Below, piece after piece: positions 45,501 to 59,900 of a DNA stretch of 64,000 bases (its first letter is position 1; each line of letters starts with the position of its first letter). This DNA is from Steinernema hermaphroditum (taxonomy: Eukaryota > Nematoda > Chromadorea > Rhabditida > Steinernematidae). The position numbers and the translations under genes are program-made. Under the pieces are notes generated by a model. It saw only the letters and a list, made by a program, of their open reading frames with translations, did not search any database and was not told where the DNA came from. Where the stretch lies: NCBI GenBank assembly GCA_030435675.1, contig CM059624.1, positions 16,516,769 through 16,580,768 of the forward strand, in the 5' to 3' direction.

Positions 45501-47457
45501 ATCAGGCTCGTGCAGTTCTACAAGATCCAATCATAAAAATGCTATGGTACTTTGGAGCAGGAGGGTCAGATGCAGAGCTGTTGGTGTGAGCAAGGGCCCT
45601 GCTGTCTCGAATTGAAAGTTTTGCAGGAAACTAAGATAGTCCGCAGGAAATCCAACGAGAGTAGGCGCGTTCGATCAGGCTCGTGCAGTTCTACAAGATC
45701 CAATCATAAAAATGCTATGGTACTTTGGAGCAGGAGGGGTCAGATGCATAACTCTTTGTATGAACAAGGCCCTAACTGTCTCGAATTGAAAGTTTTGCAG
45801 GAAACTAAGATAGTCCACAGGAAATCCAACGAGAGTAGGCGCGTTCGATCAGGCTCGTGCAGTTCTACAAGATCCAATCATAAAAATGCTATGGTACTTT
45901 GGAGCAGGAGGGTCAGATGCAGAGCTCTTGGTGTGAGCAAGGGCCCTGCTGTCTCGAATTGAAAGTTTTGCAGGAAACTAAGATAGTCCACAGTAATCCC
46001 AACGGGAATAGGCGCGTTCGATCAGGCTCGTGCAGTTCTACAAGATGGAATCATAAAAATGCTATGGTACTTTGGAGCAGGAGGGTCAGATGCAGAGCTC
46101 TTGGTGTGAGCAAGGGCCCTGCTGTCTCGAATTGAAAGTTTTGCAGGAAACTAAGATAGTCCACAGGAAATCCAACGAGAGTAGGCGCGTTCGATCAGGC
46201 TCGTGCAGTTCTACAAGATCCAATCATAAAAATGCTATGGTACTTTGGAGCAGGAGGGTCAGATGCAGAGCTGTTGGTGTGAGCAAGGGCCCTGCTGTCT
46301 CGAATTGAAAGTTTTGCAGGAAACTAAGATAGTCCACAGGAAATCCAACGAGAGTAGGCGCGTTCGATCAGGCTCGTGCAGTTCTACAAGATCCAATCAT
46401 AAAAATGCTATGGTACTTTGGAGCAGGAGGGTCAGATGCAGAGCTGTTGGTGTGAGCAAGGGCCCTGCTGTCTCGAATTGAAAGTTTTGCAGGAAACTAA
46501 GATAGTCCGCAGGAAATCCAACGAGAGTAGGCGCGTTCGATCAGGCTCGTGCAGTTCTACAAGATCCAATCATGAAAATGCTATGGTACTTTGGAGCAGG
46601 AGGGGTCAGATGCATAACTCTTTGTATGAACAAGGCCCTAACTGTCTCGAATTGAAAGTTTTGCAGGAAACTAAGATAGTCCACAGTAATCCCAACGGGA
46701 ATAGGCGCGTTCGATCAGGCTCGTGCAGTTCTACAAGATGGAATCATAAAAATGCTATGGTACTTTGGAGCAGGAGGGTCAGATGCAGAGCTCTTGGTGT
46801 GAGCAAGGGCCCTGCTGTCTCGAATTGAAAGTTTTGCAGGAAACTAAGATAGTCCACAGGAAATCCAACGAGAGTAGGCGCGTTCGATCAGGCTCGTGCA
46901 GTTCTACAAGATCCAATCATAAAAATGCTATGGTACTTTGGAGCAGGAGGGTCAGATGCAGAGCTGTTGGTGTGAGCAAGGGCCCTGCTGTCTCGAATTG
47001 AAAGTTTTGCAGGAAACTAAGATAGTCCGCAGGAAATCCAACGAGAGTAGGCGCGTTCGATCAGACTCGTGCAGTTCTACAAGATCCAATCATGAAAATT
47101 GGAGCGGAGGGGTCAGATGCATAACTCTTTGTATGAACAAGGCCCTAACTGTCTCGAATTGAAAGTTTTGCAGGAAACTAAGATAGTCCACAGGAAATCC
47201 AACGAGAGTAGGCGCGTTCGATCAGGCTCGTGCAGTTCTACAAGATCCAATCATAAAAATGCTATGGTACTTTGGAGCAGGAGGGTCAGATGCAGAGCTG
47301 TTGGTGTGAGCAAGGGCCCTGCTGTCTCGAATTGAAAGTTTTGCAGGAAACTAAGATAGTCCGCAGGAAATCCAACGAGAGTAGGCGCGTTCGATCAGAC
47401 TCGTGCAGTTCTACAAGATCCAATCATGAAAATGGTTGGAGCAGGAGGGGTCAGATG
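45379..47457 (+). repeat. Higher-order block, period about 693 bp
   Basis: The unit at 45379 is followed by a GAGCTGTTGG unit and then a GGGGTCAGATGCATAACTC unit. Units with the same identity as 45379 recur at 46072 and 46765, 693 bases apart. Later rounds contain the shortened 161-bp monomers near 47.09 and 47.43 kb, so the period is not strictly kept. Confidence 0.6.
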
Positions 47458-48301
47458 CATAACTCTTTGTATGAACAAGGCCCTAACTGTCTCGAATTGA
47501 AAGTTTTGCAGGAAACTAAGATAGTCCACAGGAAATCCAACGAGAGTAGGCGCGTTCGATCAGGCTCGTGCAGTTCTACAAGATCCAATCATAAAAATGC
47601 TATGGTACTTTGGAGCAGGAGGGTCAGATGCAGAGCTCTTGGTGTGAGCAAGGACTCTGCTGTCTCGAATTGAAAGTTTTGCAGGAAACTAAGATAGTCC
47701 ACAGGAAATCCAACGAGAGTAGGCGCGTTCGATCAGGCTCGTGCAGTTCTACAAGATCCAATCATAAAAATGCTATGGTACTTTGGAGCAGGAGGGTCGG
47801 GTGCAGAGCTCTTGGTGTGAGCAAGGGCCCTGCTGTCTCGAATTGAAAGTTTTGCAGGAAACTAAGATAGTCCACAGTAATCCCAACGGGAATAGGCGCG
47901 TTCGATCAGGCTCGTGCAGTTCTACAATATGGAATCATAAAAATGCTATGGTACTTTGGAGCAGGAGGGTCAGATGCAGAGCTCTTGGTGTGAGCAAGGG
48001 CCCTGCTGTCTCGAATTGAAAGTTTTGCAGGAAACTAAGATAGTCCACAGTAATCCCAACGGGAATAGGCGCGTTCGATCAGGCTCGTGCAGGTCTACAA
48101 GATCCAATCATAAAAATGCTATGGTACTTTGGAGCAGGAGGGTCAGATGCAGAACTCTTTGAATGAACAAGGCCCTATCTGTCTCGAATTGAAAGTTTTG
48201 CAGGAAACTAAGATAGTCCACAGGAAATCCAACGAGAGTAGGCGCGTTCGATCAGGCTCGTGCAGTTCTACAAGATGGAATCATAAAAATGCTATGGTAC
48301 T

Positions 48302-51300
48302 TTGGAGCAGGAGGGTCAGATGCAGAGCTCTTGGTGTGAGCAAGGGCCCTGCAGTCTCGAATTGAAAGTTTTGCAGGAAACTAAGATAGTCCACAGGAAA
48401 TCCAACGAGAGTAGACGCGTTCGATCAGGCTCGTGCAGTTCTACAAGATCCAATCATAAAAATGCTATGGTACTTTGGAGCAGGAGGGTCCGATGCAGAA
48501 CTCTTTGCATGAACAAGGCCCTATCTGTCTCGAATTGAAAGTTTTGCAGGAAACTAAGATAGTCCACAGTAAATCCAACGAGAGTAGGCGCGTTCGATCA
48601 GGCTCGTGCAGTTCTACAAGATCCAATCATAAAAATGCCATGGTACTTTGGAGCAGGAGGGTCAGATGCAGAGCTCTTGGTGTGAGCAAGGGCCCTGCTG
48701 TCTCGAATTGAAAGTTTTGCAGGAAACTAAGGTAGTCCACAGGAAATCCAACGAGAGTAGGCGCGTTCGATCAGGCTCGTGCAGTTCTACAAGATCCAAT
48801 CATAAAAATGCTATGGTACTTTGGAGCAGGAGGGTCCGATGCAGAACTCTTTGCATGAACAAGGCCCTATCTGTCTCGAATTGAAAGTTTTGCAGGAAAC
48901 TAAGATAGTCCGCAGGAAATCCAACGAGAGTAGGCGCGTTCGATCAGACTCGTGCAGTTCTACAAGATCCAATCATGAAAATTGGAGCGGAGGGGTCAGA
49001 TGCATAACTCTTTGTATGAACAAGGCCCTAACTGTCTCGAATTGAAAGTTTTGCAGGAAACTAAGATAGTCCACAGGAAATCCAACGAGAGTAGGCGCGT
49101 TCGATCAGGCTCGTGCAGTTCTACAAGATGGAATCATAAAAATGCTATGGTACTTTGGAGCAGGAGGGTCAGGTGCAGAGCTCTTGGTGTGAGCAAGGGC
49201 CCTGCTGTCTCGAATTGAAAGTTTTGCAGGAAACTAAGATAGTCCGCAGGAAATCCAACGAGAGTAGGCGCGTTCGATCAGGCTCGTGCAGTTCTACAAG
49301 ATCCAATCATAAAAATGCTATGGTACTTTGGAGCAGGAGGGTCAGGTGCAGAGCTCTTGGTGTGAGCAAGGGCCCTGCTGTCTCGAATTGAAAGTTTTGC
49401 AGGAAACTAAGATAGTCCACAGGAAATCCAACGATAGTAGGCGCGTTCAATCAGGCTCGTGCAGTTCTACAAGATGGAATCATAAAAATGCTATGGTACT
49501 TTGGAGCAGGAGGGTCAGATGCAGAGCTCTTGGTGTGAGCAAGGGCCCTGCTGTCTCGAATTGAAAGTTTTGCAGGAAACTAAGATAGTCCACAGGAAAT
49601 CCAACGAGAGTAGACGCGTTCGATCAGGCTCGTGCAGTTCTACAAGATCCAATCATAAAAATGCTATGGTACTTTGGAGCAGGAGGGTCCGATGCAGAAC
49701 TCTTTGCATGAACAAGGCCCTATCTGTCTCGAATTGAAAGTTTTGCAGGAAACTAAGATAGTCCACAGTAAATCCAACGAGAGTAGGCGCGTTCGATCAG
49801 GCTCGTGCAGTTCTACAAGATCCAATCATAAAAATGCCATGGTACTTTGGAGCAGGAGGGTCAGATGCAGAGCTCTTGGTGTGAGCAAGGGCCCTGCTGT
49901 CTCGAATTGAAAGTTTTGCAGGAAACTAAGGTAGTCCACAGGAAATCCAACGAGAGTAGGCGCGTTCGATCAGGCTCGTGCAGTTCTACAAGATCCAATC
50001 ATAAAAATGCTATGGTACTTTGGAGCAGGAGGGTCCGATGCAGAACTCTTTGCATGAACAAGGCCCTATCTGTCTCGAATTGAAAGTTTTGCAGGAAACT
50101 AAGATAGTCCACAGGAAATCCAACGAGAGTAGGCGCGTTCGATCAGGCTCGTGCAGTTCTACAAGATGGAATCATAAAAATGCTATGGTACTTTGGAGCA
50201 GGAGGGTCAGGTGCTGAGCTCTTGGTGTGAGCAAGGGCCCTGCTGTCTCGAATTGAAAGTTTTGCAGGAAACTAAGATAGTCCGCAGGAAATCCAACGAG
50301 AGTAGGCGCGTTCGATCAGGCTCGTGCAGTTCTACAAGATCCAATCATAAAAATGCTATGGTACTTTGGAGCAGGAGGGTCAGGTGCAGAGCTCTTGGTG
50401 TGAGCAAGGGCCCTGCTGTCTCGAATTGAAAGTTTTGCAGGAAACTAAGATAGTCCACAGGAAATCCAACGAGAGTAGGCGCGTTCGATCAGGCTCGTGC
50501 AGTTCTACAAGATGGAATCATAAAAATGCTATGGTACTTTGGAGCAGGAGGGTCAGATGCAGAACTCTTTGAATGAACAAGGCCCTATCTGTCTCGAATT
50601 GAAAGTTTTGCAGGAAACTGAGATAGTCCACAGGAAATCCAACGAGAGTAGGCGCGTTCGATCAGGCTCGTGCAGTTCTACAAGATGGAATCATAAAAAT
50701 GCTATGGTACTTTGGAGCAGGAGGGTCAGGTGCAGTGCTCTTGGTGTGAGCAAGGGCCCTGCTGTCTCGAATTGAAAGTTTTGCAGGAAACTAAGATAGT
50801 CCGCAGGAAATCCAACGAGAGTAGGCGCGTTCGATCAGGCTCGTGCAGTTCTACAAGATCCAATCATAAAAATGCTATGGTACTTTGGAGCAGGAGGGTC
50901 AGGTGCAGAGCTCTTGGTGTGAGCAAGGGCCCTGCTGTCTCGAATTGAAAGTTTTGCAGGAAACTAAGATAGTCCACAGGAAATCCAACGAGAGTAGGCG
51001 CGTTCAATCAGGCTCGTGCAGTTCTACAAGATGGAATCATAAAAATGCTATGGTACTTTGGAGCAGGAGGGTCAGATGCAGAGCTCTTGGTGTGAGCAAG
51101 GGCCCTGCTGTCTCGAATTGAAAGTTTTGCAGGAAACTAAGATAGTCCACAGGAAATCCAACGAGAGTAGACGCGTTCGATCAGGCTCGTGCAGTTCTAC
51201 AAGATCCAATCATAAAAATGCTATGGTACTTTGGAGCAGGAGGGTCCGATGCAGAACTCTTTGCATGAACAAGGCCCTATCTGTCTCGAATTGAAAGTTT

Positions 51301-51580
51301 TGCAGGAAACTAAGATAGTCCACAGTAAATCCAACGAGAGTAGGCGCGTTCGATCAGGCTCGTGCAGTTCTACAAGATCCAATCATAAAAATGCCATGGT
51401 ACTTTGGAGCAGGAGGGTCAGATGCAGAGCTCTTGGTGTGAGCAAGGGCCCTGCTGTCTCGAATTGAAAGTTTTGCAGGAAACTAAGGTAGTCCACAGGA
51501 AATCCAACGAGAGTAGGCGCGTTCGATCAGGCTCGTGCAGTTCTACAAGATCCAATCATAAAAATCGGAGCGGAGGGGTC
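48302..51580 (+). repeat. Higher-order block marked by ATGCCATGG
   Basis: A trio of neighbouring units occurs three times, at 48302, 49501 and 51058. It comprises a GTCCGATGCAGAACTC unit, a unit with AAAAATGCCATGGTAC and a unit with AACTAAGGTAGTCC. The spacings are 1199 bp (seven units, one short) and 1557 bp (nine units). The rare shared changes show copying of multi-unit segments. Confidence 0.75.
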
Positions 51581-54500
51581 AGATGCATAACTCTTTGTAT
51601 GAACAAGGCCCTAACTGTCTCGAATTGAAAGTTTTGCAGGAAACTAAGATAGTCCACAGGAAATCCAACGAGAGTAGGCGCGTTCGATCAGGCTCGTGCA
51701 GTTCTACAAGATCCAATCATAAAAATGCTATGGTACTTTGGAGCAGGAGGGTCAGATGCAGAGCTCTTGGTGTGAGCAAGGGCTCTGCTGTCTCGAATTG
51801 AAAGTTTTGCAGGAAACTAAGATAGTCCACAGGAAATCCAACGAGAGTAGGCGCGTTCGATCAGGCTCGTGCAGTTCTACAAGATCCAATCATAAAAATG
51901 CTATGGTACTTTGGAGCAGGAGGGTCGGATGCAGAGCTCTTGGTGTGAGCAAGGGCCCTGCTGTCTCGAATTGAAAGTTTTGCAGGAAACTAAGATAGTC
52001 CACAGTAATCCCAACCGGAATAGGCGCGTTCGATCAGGCTCGTGCAGTTCTACAAGATGGAATCATAAAAATGCTATGGTACTTTGGAGCAGGAGGGTCA
52101 GGTGCAGAGCTCTTGGTGTGAGCAAGGGCCCTGCTGTCTCGAATTGAAAGTTTTGCAGGAAACTAAGATAGTCCACAGTAATCCGAACGGGAATAGGCGC
52201 GTTCGATCAGGCTCGTGCAGTTCTACAAGATCCAATCATAAAAATGCTATGGTACTTTGGAGCAGGAGGGTCAGATGCAGAACTCTTTGAATGAACAAGG
52301 CCCTATCTGTCTCGAATTGAAAGTTTTGCAGGAAACTAAGATAGTCCACAGGAAATCCAACGAGAGTAGGCGCGTTCGATCAGGCTCGTGCAGTTCTACA
52401 AGATGGAATCATAAAAATGCTATGGTACTTTGGAGCAGGAGGGTCAGGTGCAGAGCTCTTGGTGTGAGCAAGGGCCCTGCTGTCTCGAATTGAAAGTTTT
52501 GCAGGAAACTAAGATAGTCCGCAGGAAATCCAACGAGAGTAGGCGCGTTCGATCAGGCTCGTGCAGTTCTACAAGACGGAATCATAAAAATGCTATGGTA
52601 CTTTGGAGCAGGAGGGTCACGTGCAGAGCTCTTGGTGTGAGCAAGGGCCCTGCTGTCTCGAATTGAAAGTTTTGCAGGAAACTAAGATAATCCACAAGAA
52701 ATCCAACGAGAGTAGGCGCGTTCGATCAGGCTCGTGCAGTTCTATAAGATGGAATCATAAAAATGCTATGGTACTTTGGAGCAGGAGGGTCAGATGCAGA
52801 GCTCTTGGTGTGAGCAAGGGCCCTGCTGTCTCGAATTGAAAGTTTTGCAGGAAACTAAGATAGTCCACAGTAATCCGAACGGGAATAGGCGCGTTCGATC
52901 AGGCTCGTGCAGTTCTACAAGATCCAATCATAAAAATGCTATGGTACTTTGGAGCAGGAGGGTCCGATGCAGAACTCTTTGCATGAACAAGGCCCTATCT
53001 GTCTCGAATTGAAAGTTTTGCAGGAAACTAAGATAGTCCACAGTAAATCCAACGAGAGTAGGCGCGTTCGATCAGGCTCGTGCAGTTCTACAAGATCCGA
53101 TCATAAAAATGCTATGGTACTTTGGAGCAGGAGGGTCAGATGCGAAACTCTTTGCATGAACAAGGCCCTATCTGTCTCGAATTGAAAGTTTTGCAGGAAA
53201 CTAAGATAGTCCACAAGAAATCCAACGAGAGTAGGCGCGTTCGATCAGGCTCGTGCAGTTCTACAAGATGGAATCATAAAAATGCTATGGTACTTTGGAG
53301 CAGGAGGGTCAGGTGCAGAGCTCTTGGTGTGAGCAAGGGCCCTGCTGTCTCGAATTGAAAGTTTTGCAGGAAACTAAGATAGTCCGCAGGAAATCCAACG
53401 AGAGTAGGCGCGTTCGATCAGGCTCGTGCAGTTCTACAAGATGGAATCATAAAAATGCTATGGTACTTTCGAGCAGGAGGGTCAGGTGCAGAGCTCTTGG
53501 TGTGAGCAAGGGCCCTGCTGTCTCGAATTGAAAGTTTTGCAGGAAACTAAGATAATCCACAAGAAATCCAACGAGAGTAGGCGCGTTCGATCAGGCTCGT
53601 GCAGTTCTATAAGATGGAATCATAAAAATGCTATGGTACTTTGGAGCAGGAGGGTCAGATGCAGAGCTCTTGGTGTGAGCAAGGGCCCTGCTGTCTTGAA
53701 TTGAAAGTTTTGCAGGAAACTAAGATAGTCCACAGTAATCCGAACGGGAATAGGCGCGTTCGATCAGGCTCGTGCAGTTCTACAAGATCCAATCATAAAA
53801 ATGCTATGGTACTTTGGAGCAGGAGGGTCAGATGCAGAACTCTTTGAATGAACAAGGCCCTATCTGTCTCGAATTGAAAGTTTTGCAGGAAACTAAGATA
53901 GTCCACAGGAAATCCAACGAGAGTAGGCGCGTTCGATCAGGCTCGTGCAGTTCTACAAGATGGAATCATAAAAATGCTATGGTACTTTGGAGCAGGAGGG
54001 TCAGGTGCAGAGCTCTTGGTGTGAGCAAGGGCCCTGCTGTCTCGAATTGAAAGTTTTGCAGGAAACTAAGATAATCCACAAGAAATCCAACGAGAGTAGG
54101 CGCGTTCGATCAGGCTCGTGCAGTTCTACAAGATGGAATCATAAAAATGCTATGGTACTTTGGAGCAGGAGGGTCAGGTGCAGAGCTCTTGGTGTGAGCA
54201 AGGGCCCTGCTGTCTCGAATTGAAAGTTTTGCAGGAAACTAAGATAATCCACAAGAAATCCAACGAGAGTAGGCGCGTTCGATCAGGCTCGTGCAGTTCT
54301 ACAAGATGGAATCATAAAAATGCTATGGTACTTTGGAGCAGGAGGGTCAGGTGCAGAGCTCTTGGTGTGAGCAAGGGCCCTGCTGTCTCGAATTGAAAGT
54401 TTTGCAGGAAACTAAGATAGTCCACAGTAATCCCAACGGGAATAGGCGCGTTCGATCAGGCTCGTGCAGTTCTACAAGATGGAATCATAAAAATGCTATG

Positions 54501-56929
54501 GTACTTTGGAGCAGGAGGGTCAGGTGCAGAACTCTTGGTGTGAGCAAGGGCCCTGCTGTCTCGAATTGAAAGTTTTGCAGGAAACTAAGATAGTCCACAG
54601 TAATCCGAACGGGAATAGGCGCGTTCGATCAGGCTCGTGCAGTTCTACAAGATCCAATCATAAAAATGCTATGGTACTTTGGAGCAGGAGGGTCAGATGC
54701 AGAACTCTTTGAATGAACAAGGCCCTATCTGTCTCGAATTGAAAGTTTTGCAGGAAACTAAGATAGTCCACAGGAAATCCAACGAGAGTAGGCGCGTTCG
54801 ATCAGGCTCGTGCAGTTCTACAAGATGGAATCATAAAAATGCTATGGTACTTTGGAGCAGGAGGGTCAGGTGCAGAACTCTTGGTGTGAGCAAGGGCCCT
54901 GCTGTCTCGAATTGAAAGTTTTGCAGGAAACTAAGATAATCCACAAGAAATCCAACGAGAGTAGGCGCGTTCGATCAGGCTCGTGCAGTTCTACAAGATC
55001 CAATCATAAAAATGCTATGGCACTTTGGAGCAGGAGGGTCGGATGCAGAGCTCTTGGTGTGAGCAAGGGCCCTGCTGTCTCGAATTGAAAGTTTTGCAGG
55101 AAACTAAGATAGTCCACAGTAATCCCAACGGGAATAGGCGCGTTCGATCAGGCTCGTGCAGTTCTACAAGATGGAATCATAAAAATGCTATGGTACTTTG
55201 GAGCAGGAGGGTCAGGTGCAGAGCTCTTGGTGTGAGCAAGGGCCCTGCTGTCTCGAATTGAAAGTTTTGCAGGAAACTAAGATAGTCCACAGTAATCCCA
55301 ACGGGAATAGGCGCGTTCGATCAGGCTCGTGCAGTTCTACAAGATGGAATCATAAAAATGCTATGGTACTTTGGAGCAGGAGGGTCAGGTGCAGAGCTCT
55401 TGGTGTGAGCAAGGGCCCTGCTGTCTCGAATTGAAAGTTTTGCAGGAAACTAAGATAATCCACAAGAAATCCAACGAGAGTAGGCGCGTTCGATCAGGCT
55501 CGTGCAGTTCTACAAGATCCAATCATAAAAATGCTATGGCACTTTGGAGCAGGAGGGTCGGATGCAGAGCTCTTGGTGTGAGCAAGGGCCCTGCTGTCTC
55601 GAATTGAAAGTTTTGCAGGAAACTAAGATAATCCACAGTAATCCCAACGGGAATAGGCGCGTTCGATCAGGCTCGTGCAGTTCTACAAGATGGAATCATA
55701 AAAATGCTATGGTACTTTGGAGCAGGAGGGTCAGGTGCAGAGCTCTTGGTGTGAGCAAGGGCCCTGCTGTCTCGAATTGAAAGTTTTGCAGGAAACTAAG
55801 ATAGTCCACAGTAATCCCAACGGGAATAGGCGCGTTCGATCAGGCTCGTGCAGTTCTACAAGATGGAATCATAAAAATGCTATGGTACTTTGGAGCAGGA
55901 GGGTCAGGTGCAGAGCTCTTGGTGTGAGCAAGGGCCCTGCTGTCTCGAATTGAAAGTTTTGCAGGAAACTAAGATAATCCACAAGAAATCCAACGAGAGT
56001 AGGCGCGTTCGATCAGGCTCGTGCAGTTCTATAAGATGGAATCATAAAAATGCTATGGTACTTTGGAGCAGGAGGGTCAGATGCAGAGCTCTTGGTGTGA
56101 GCAAGGGCCCTGCTGTCTCGAATTGAAAGTTTTGCAGGAAACTAAGATAGTCCACAGTAATCCGAACGGGAATAGGCGCGTTCGATCAGGCTCGTGCAGT
56201 TCTACAAGATCCAATCATAAAAATGCTATGGTACTTTGGAGCAGGAGGGTCAGATGCAGAACTCTTTGAATGAACAAGGCCCTATCTGTCTCGAATTGAA
56301 AGTTTTGCAGGAAACTAAGATAGTCCACAGGAAATCCAACGAGAGTAGGCGCGTTCGATCAGGCTCGTGCAGTTCTACAAGATGGAATCATAAAAATGCT
56401 ATGGTACTTTGGAGCAGGAGGGTCAGGTGCAGAGCTCTTGGTGTGAGCAAGGGCCCTGCTGTCTCGAATTGAAAGTTTTGCAGGAAACTAAGATAGTCCG
56501 CAGGAAATCCAACGAGAGTAGGCGCGTTCGATCAGGCTCGTGCAGTTCTACAAGATGGAATCATAAAAATGCTATGGTACTTTGGAGCAGGAGGGTCAGG
56601 TGCAGAGCTCTTGGTGTGAGCAAGGGCCCTGCTGTCTCGAATTGAAAGTTTTGCAGGAAACTAAGATAGTCCACAGGAAATCCAACGAGAGTAGACGCGT
56701 TCGATCAGGCTCGTGCAGTTCTACAAGATCCAATCATAAAAATGCTATGGTACTTTGGAGCAGGAGGGTCCGATGCAGAACTCTTTGCATGAACAAGGCC
56801 CTATCTGTCTCGAATTGAAAGTTTTGCAGGAAACTAAGATAGTCCACAGTAAATCCAACGGGAGTAGGCGCGTTCGATCAGGCTCGTGCAGTTCTACAAG
56901 ATCCAATCATAAAAATCGGAGCGGAGGGG

Positions 56930-59900
56930 TCAGATGCATAACTCTTTGTACGAACAAGGCCCTAACTGTCTCGAATTGAAAGTTTTGCAGGAAACTAAGA
57001 TAGTCCACAGTAATCCGAATGGGAATAGGCGCGTTCGATCAGGCTCGTGCAGTTCTACAAGGTGGAATCATAAAAATGATATGGTACTTTGGAGCAGGAG
57101 GGTCAGATGCAGAGCTCTTTGTGTGAGCAAGGGCCCTGCTGTCTCGAATTGAAAGTTTTGCAGGAAACTAAGATAGTCCACAGGAAATCCAACGAGAGTA
57201 GGCGCGTTCAATCAGGCTCGTGCAGTTCTACAAGATGGAATCATAAAAATGCTATGGTACTTTGGAGCAGGAGGGTCAGATGCAGAGCTCTTGGTGTGAG
57301 CAAGGGCCCTGCTGTCTCGAATTGAAAGTTTTGCAGGAAACTAAGATAGTCCACAGGAAATCCAACGAGAGTAGACGCGTTCGATCAGGCTCGTGCAGTT
57401 CTACAAGATCCAATCATAAAAATGCTATGGTACTTTGGAGCAGGAGGGTCCGATGCAGAACTCTTTGCATGAACAAGGCCCTATCTGTCTCGAATTGAAA
57501 GTTTTGCAGGAAACTAAGATAGTCCACAGTAAATCCAACGAGAGTAGGCGCGTTCGATCAGGCTCATGCAGTTCTACAAGATCCAATCATAAAAATGCTA
57601 TGGTACTTTGGAGCAGGAGGGTCAGATGCAGAGCTCTTGGTGTGAGCAAGGGCCCTGCTGTCTCGAATTGAAAGTTTTGCAGGAAACTAAGATAGTCCAC
57701 AGGAAATCCAACGAGAGTAGACGCGTTCGATCAGGCTCGTGCAGTTCTACAAGATCCAATCATAAAAATGCTATGGTACTTTGGAGCAGGAGGGTCCGAT
57801 GCAGAACTCTTTGCATGAACAAGGCCCTATCTGTCTCGAATTGAAAGTTTTGCAGGAAACTAAGATAGTCCACAGTAAATCCAACGAGAGTAGGCGCGTT
57901 CGATCAGGCTCGTGCAGTTCTACAAGATCCGATCATAAAAATGCTATGGTACTTTGGAGCAGGAGGGTCAGATGCGGAACTCTTTGCATGAACAAGGCCC
58001 TATCTGTCTCGAATTGAAAGTTTTGCAGGAAACTAAGATAGTCCACAAGAAATCCAACGAGAGTAGGCGCGTTCGATCAGGCTCGTGCAGTTCTATAAGA
58101 TGGAATCATAAAAATGCTATGGTACTTTGGAGCAGGAGGGTCAGATGCAGAGCTCTTGGTGTGAGCAAGGGCCCTGCTGTCTCGAATTGAACGTTTTGCA
58201 GGAAACTAAGATAGTCCACAGTAATCCGAACGGGAATAGGCGCGTTCGATCAGGCTCGTGCAGTTCTACAAGATCCAATCATAAAAATGCTATGGTACTT
58301 TGGAGCAGGAGGGTCAGATGCAGAACTCTTTGAATGAACAAGGCCCTATCTGTCTCGAATTGAAAGTTTTGCAGGAAACTAAGATAGTCCACAGGAAATC
58401 CAACGAGAGTAGGCGCGTTCGATCAGGCTCGTGCAGTTCTACAAGATGCAATCATAAAAATGCTATGGTACTTTGGAGCAGGAGGGTCAGATGCAGAGCT
58501 CTTGGTGTGAGCAAGGGCCCTGCTGTCTCGAATTGAAAGTTTTGCAGGAAACTAAGATAGTCCACATGAAATCCAACGAGAGTAGGCGCGTTCGATCAGG
58601 CTCGTGCAGTTCTACAAGATCCAATCATAAAAATGCTATGGTACTTTGGAGCAGGAGGGTCAGATGCAGAGCTCTTGGTGTGAGCAAGGGCCCTGCTGTC
58701 TCGAATTGAAAGTTTTGCAGGAAACTAAGATAGTCCACAGTAAATCCAACGAGAGTAGGCGCGTTCGATCAGGCTCGTGCAGTTCTACAAGATCCAATCA
58801 TAAAAATGCTATGGTACTTTGGAGCAGGAGGGTCAGATGCAGAGCTCTTGGCTTGATCAAGGGCCCTATCTGTCTCGAATTGAAAGTTTTGCAGGAAACT
58901 AAGATAGTCCACAGGAAATCCAACGAGAGTAGGCGCGTTCGATCAGGCTCGTGCAGTTCTACAAGATCCAATCATAAAAATGCTATGGTACTTTGGAGCA
59001 GGAGGGGTCAGATGCAGAACTCTTTGTATGAACAAGGCCCTAACTGTCTCGAATTGAAAGTTTTGCAGGAAACTAAGATAGTCCACAGTAATCCCAACGG
59101 GAATAGGCGCGTTCGATCAGGCTCGTGCAGTTCTACAAGATGGAATCATAAAAATGATATGGTACTTTGGAGCAGGAGGGTCAGATGCAGAGCTCTTTGT
59201 GTGAGCAAGGGCCCTGCTGTCTCGAATTGAAAGTTTTGCAGGAAACTAAGATAGTCCACAGGAAATCCAACGAGAGTAGGCGCGTTCGATCAGGCTCGTG
59301 CAGTTCTACAAGATGGAATCATAAAAATGCTATGGTACTTTGGAGCAGGAGGGTCAGATGCAGAGCTCTTGGTGTGAGCAAGGGCCCTGCTGTCTCGAAT
59401 TGAAAGTTTTGCAGGAAACTAAGATAGTCCACAGGAAATCCAACGAGAGTAGACGCGTTCGATCAGGCTCGTGCAGTTCTACAAGATCCAATCATAAAAA
59501 TGCTATGGTACTTTGGAGCAGGAGGGTCCGATGCAGAACTCTTTGCATGAACAAGGCCCTATCTGTCTCGAATTGAAAGTTTTGCAGGAAACTAAGATAG
59601 TCCACAGTAAATCCAACGAGAGTAGGCGCGTTCGATCAGGCTCATGCAGTTCTACAAGATCCAATCATAAAAATGCTATGGTACTTTGGAGCAGGAGGGT
59701 CAGATGCAGAGCTCTTGGTGTGAGCAAGGGCCCTGCTGTCTCGAATTGAAAGTTTTGCAGGAAACTAAGATAGTCCACAGGAAATCCAACGAGAGTAGGC
59801 GCGTTCGATCAGGCTCGTGCAGTTCTACAAGATCCAATCATAAAAATGCTATGGTACTTTGGAGCAGGAGGGTCCGATGCAGAACTCTTTGCATGAACAA

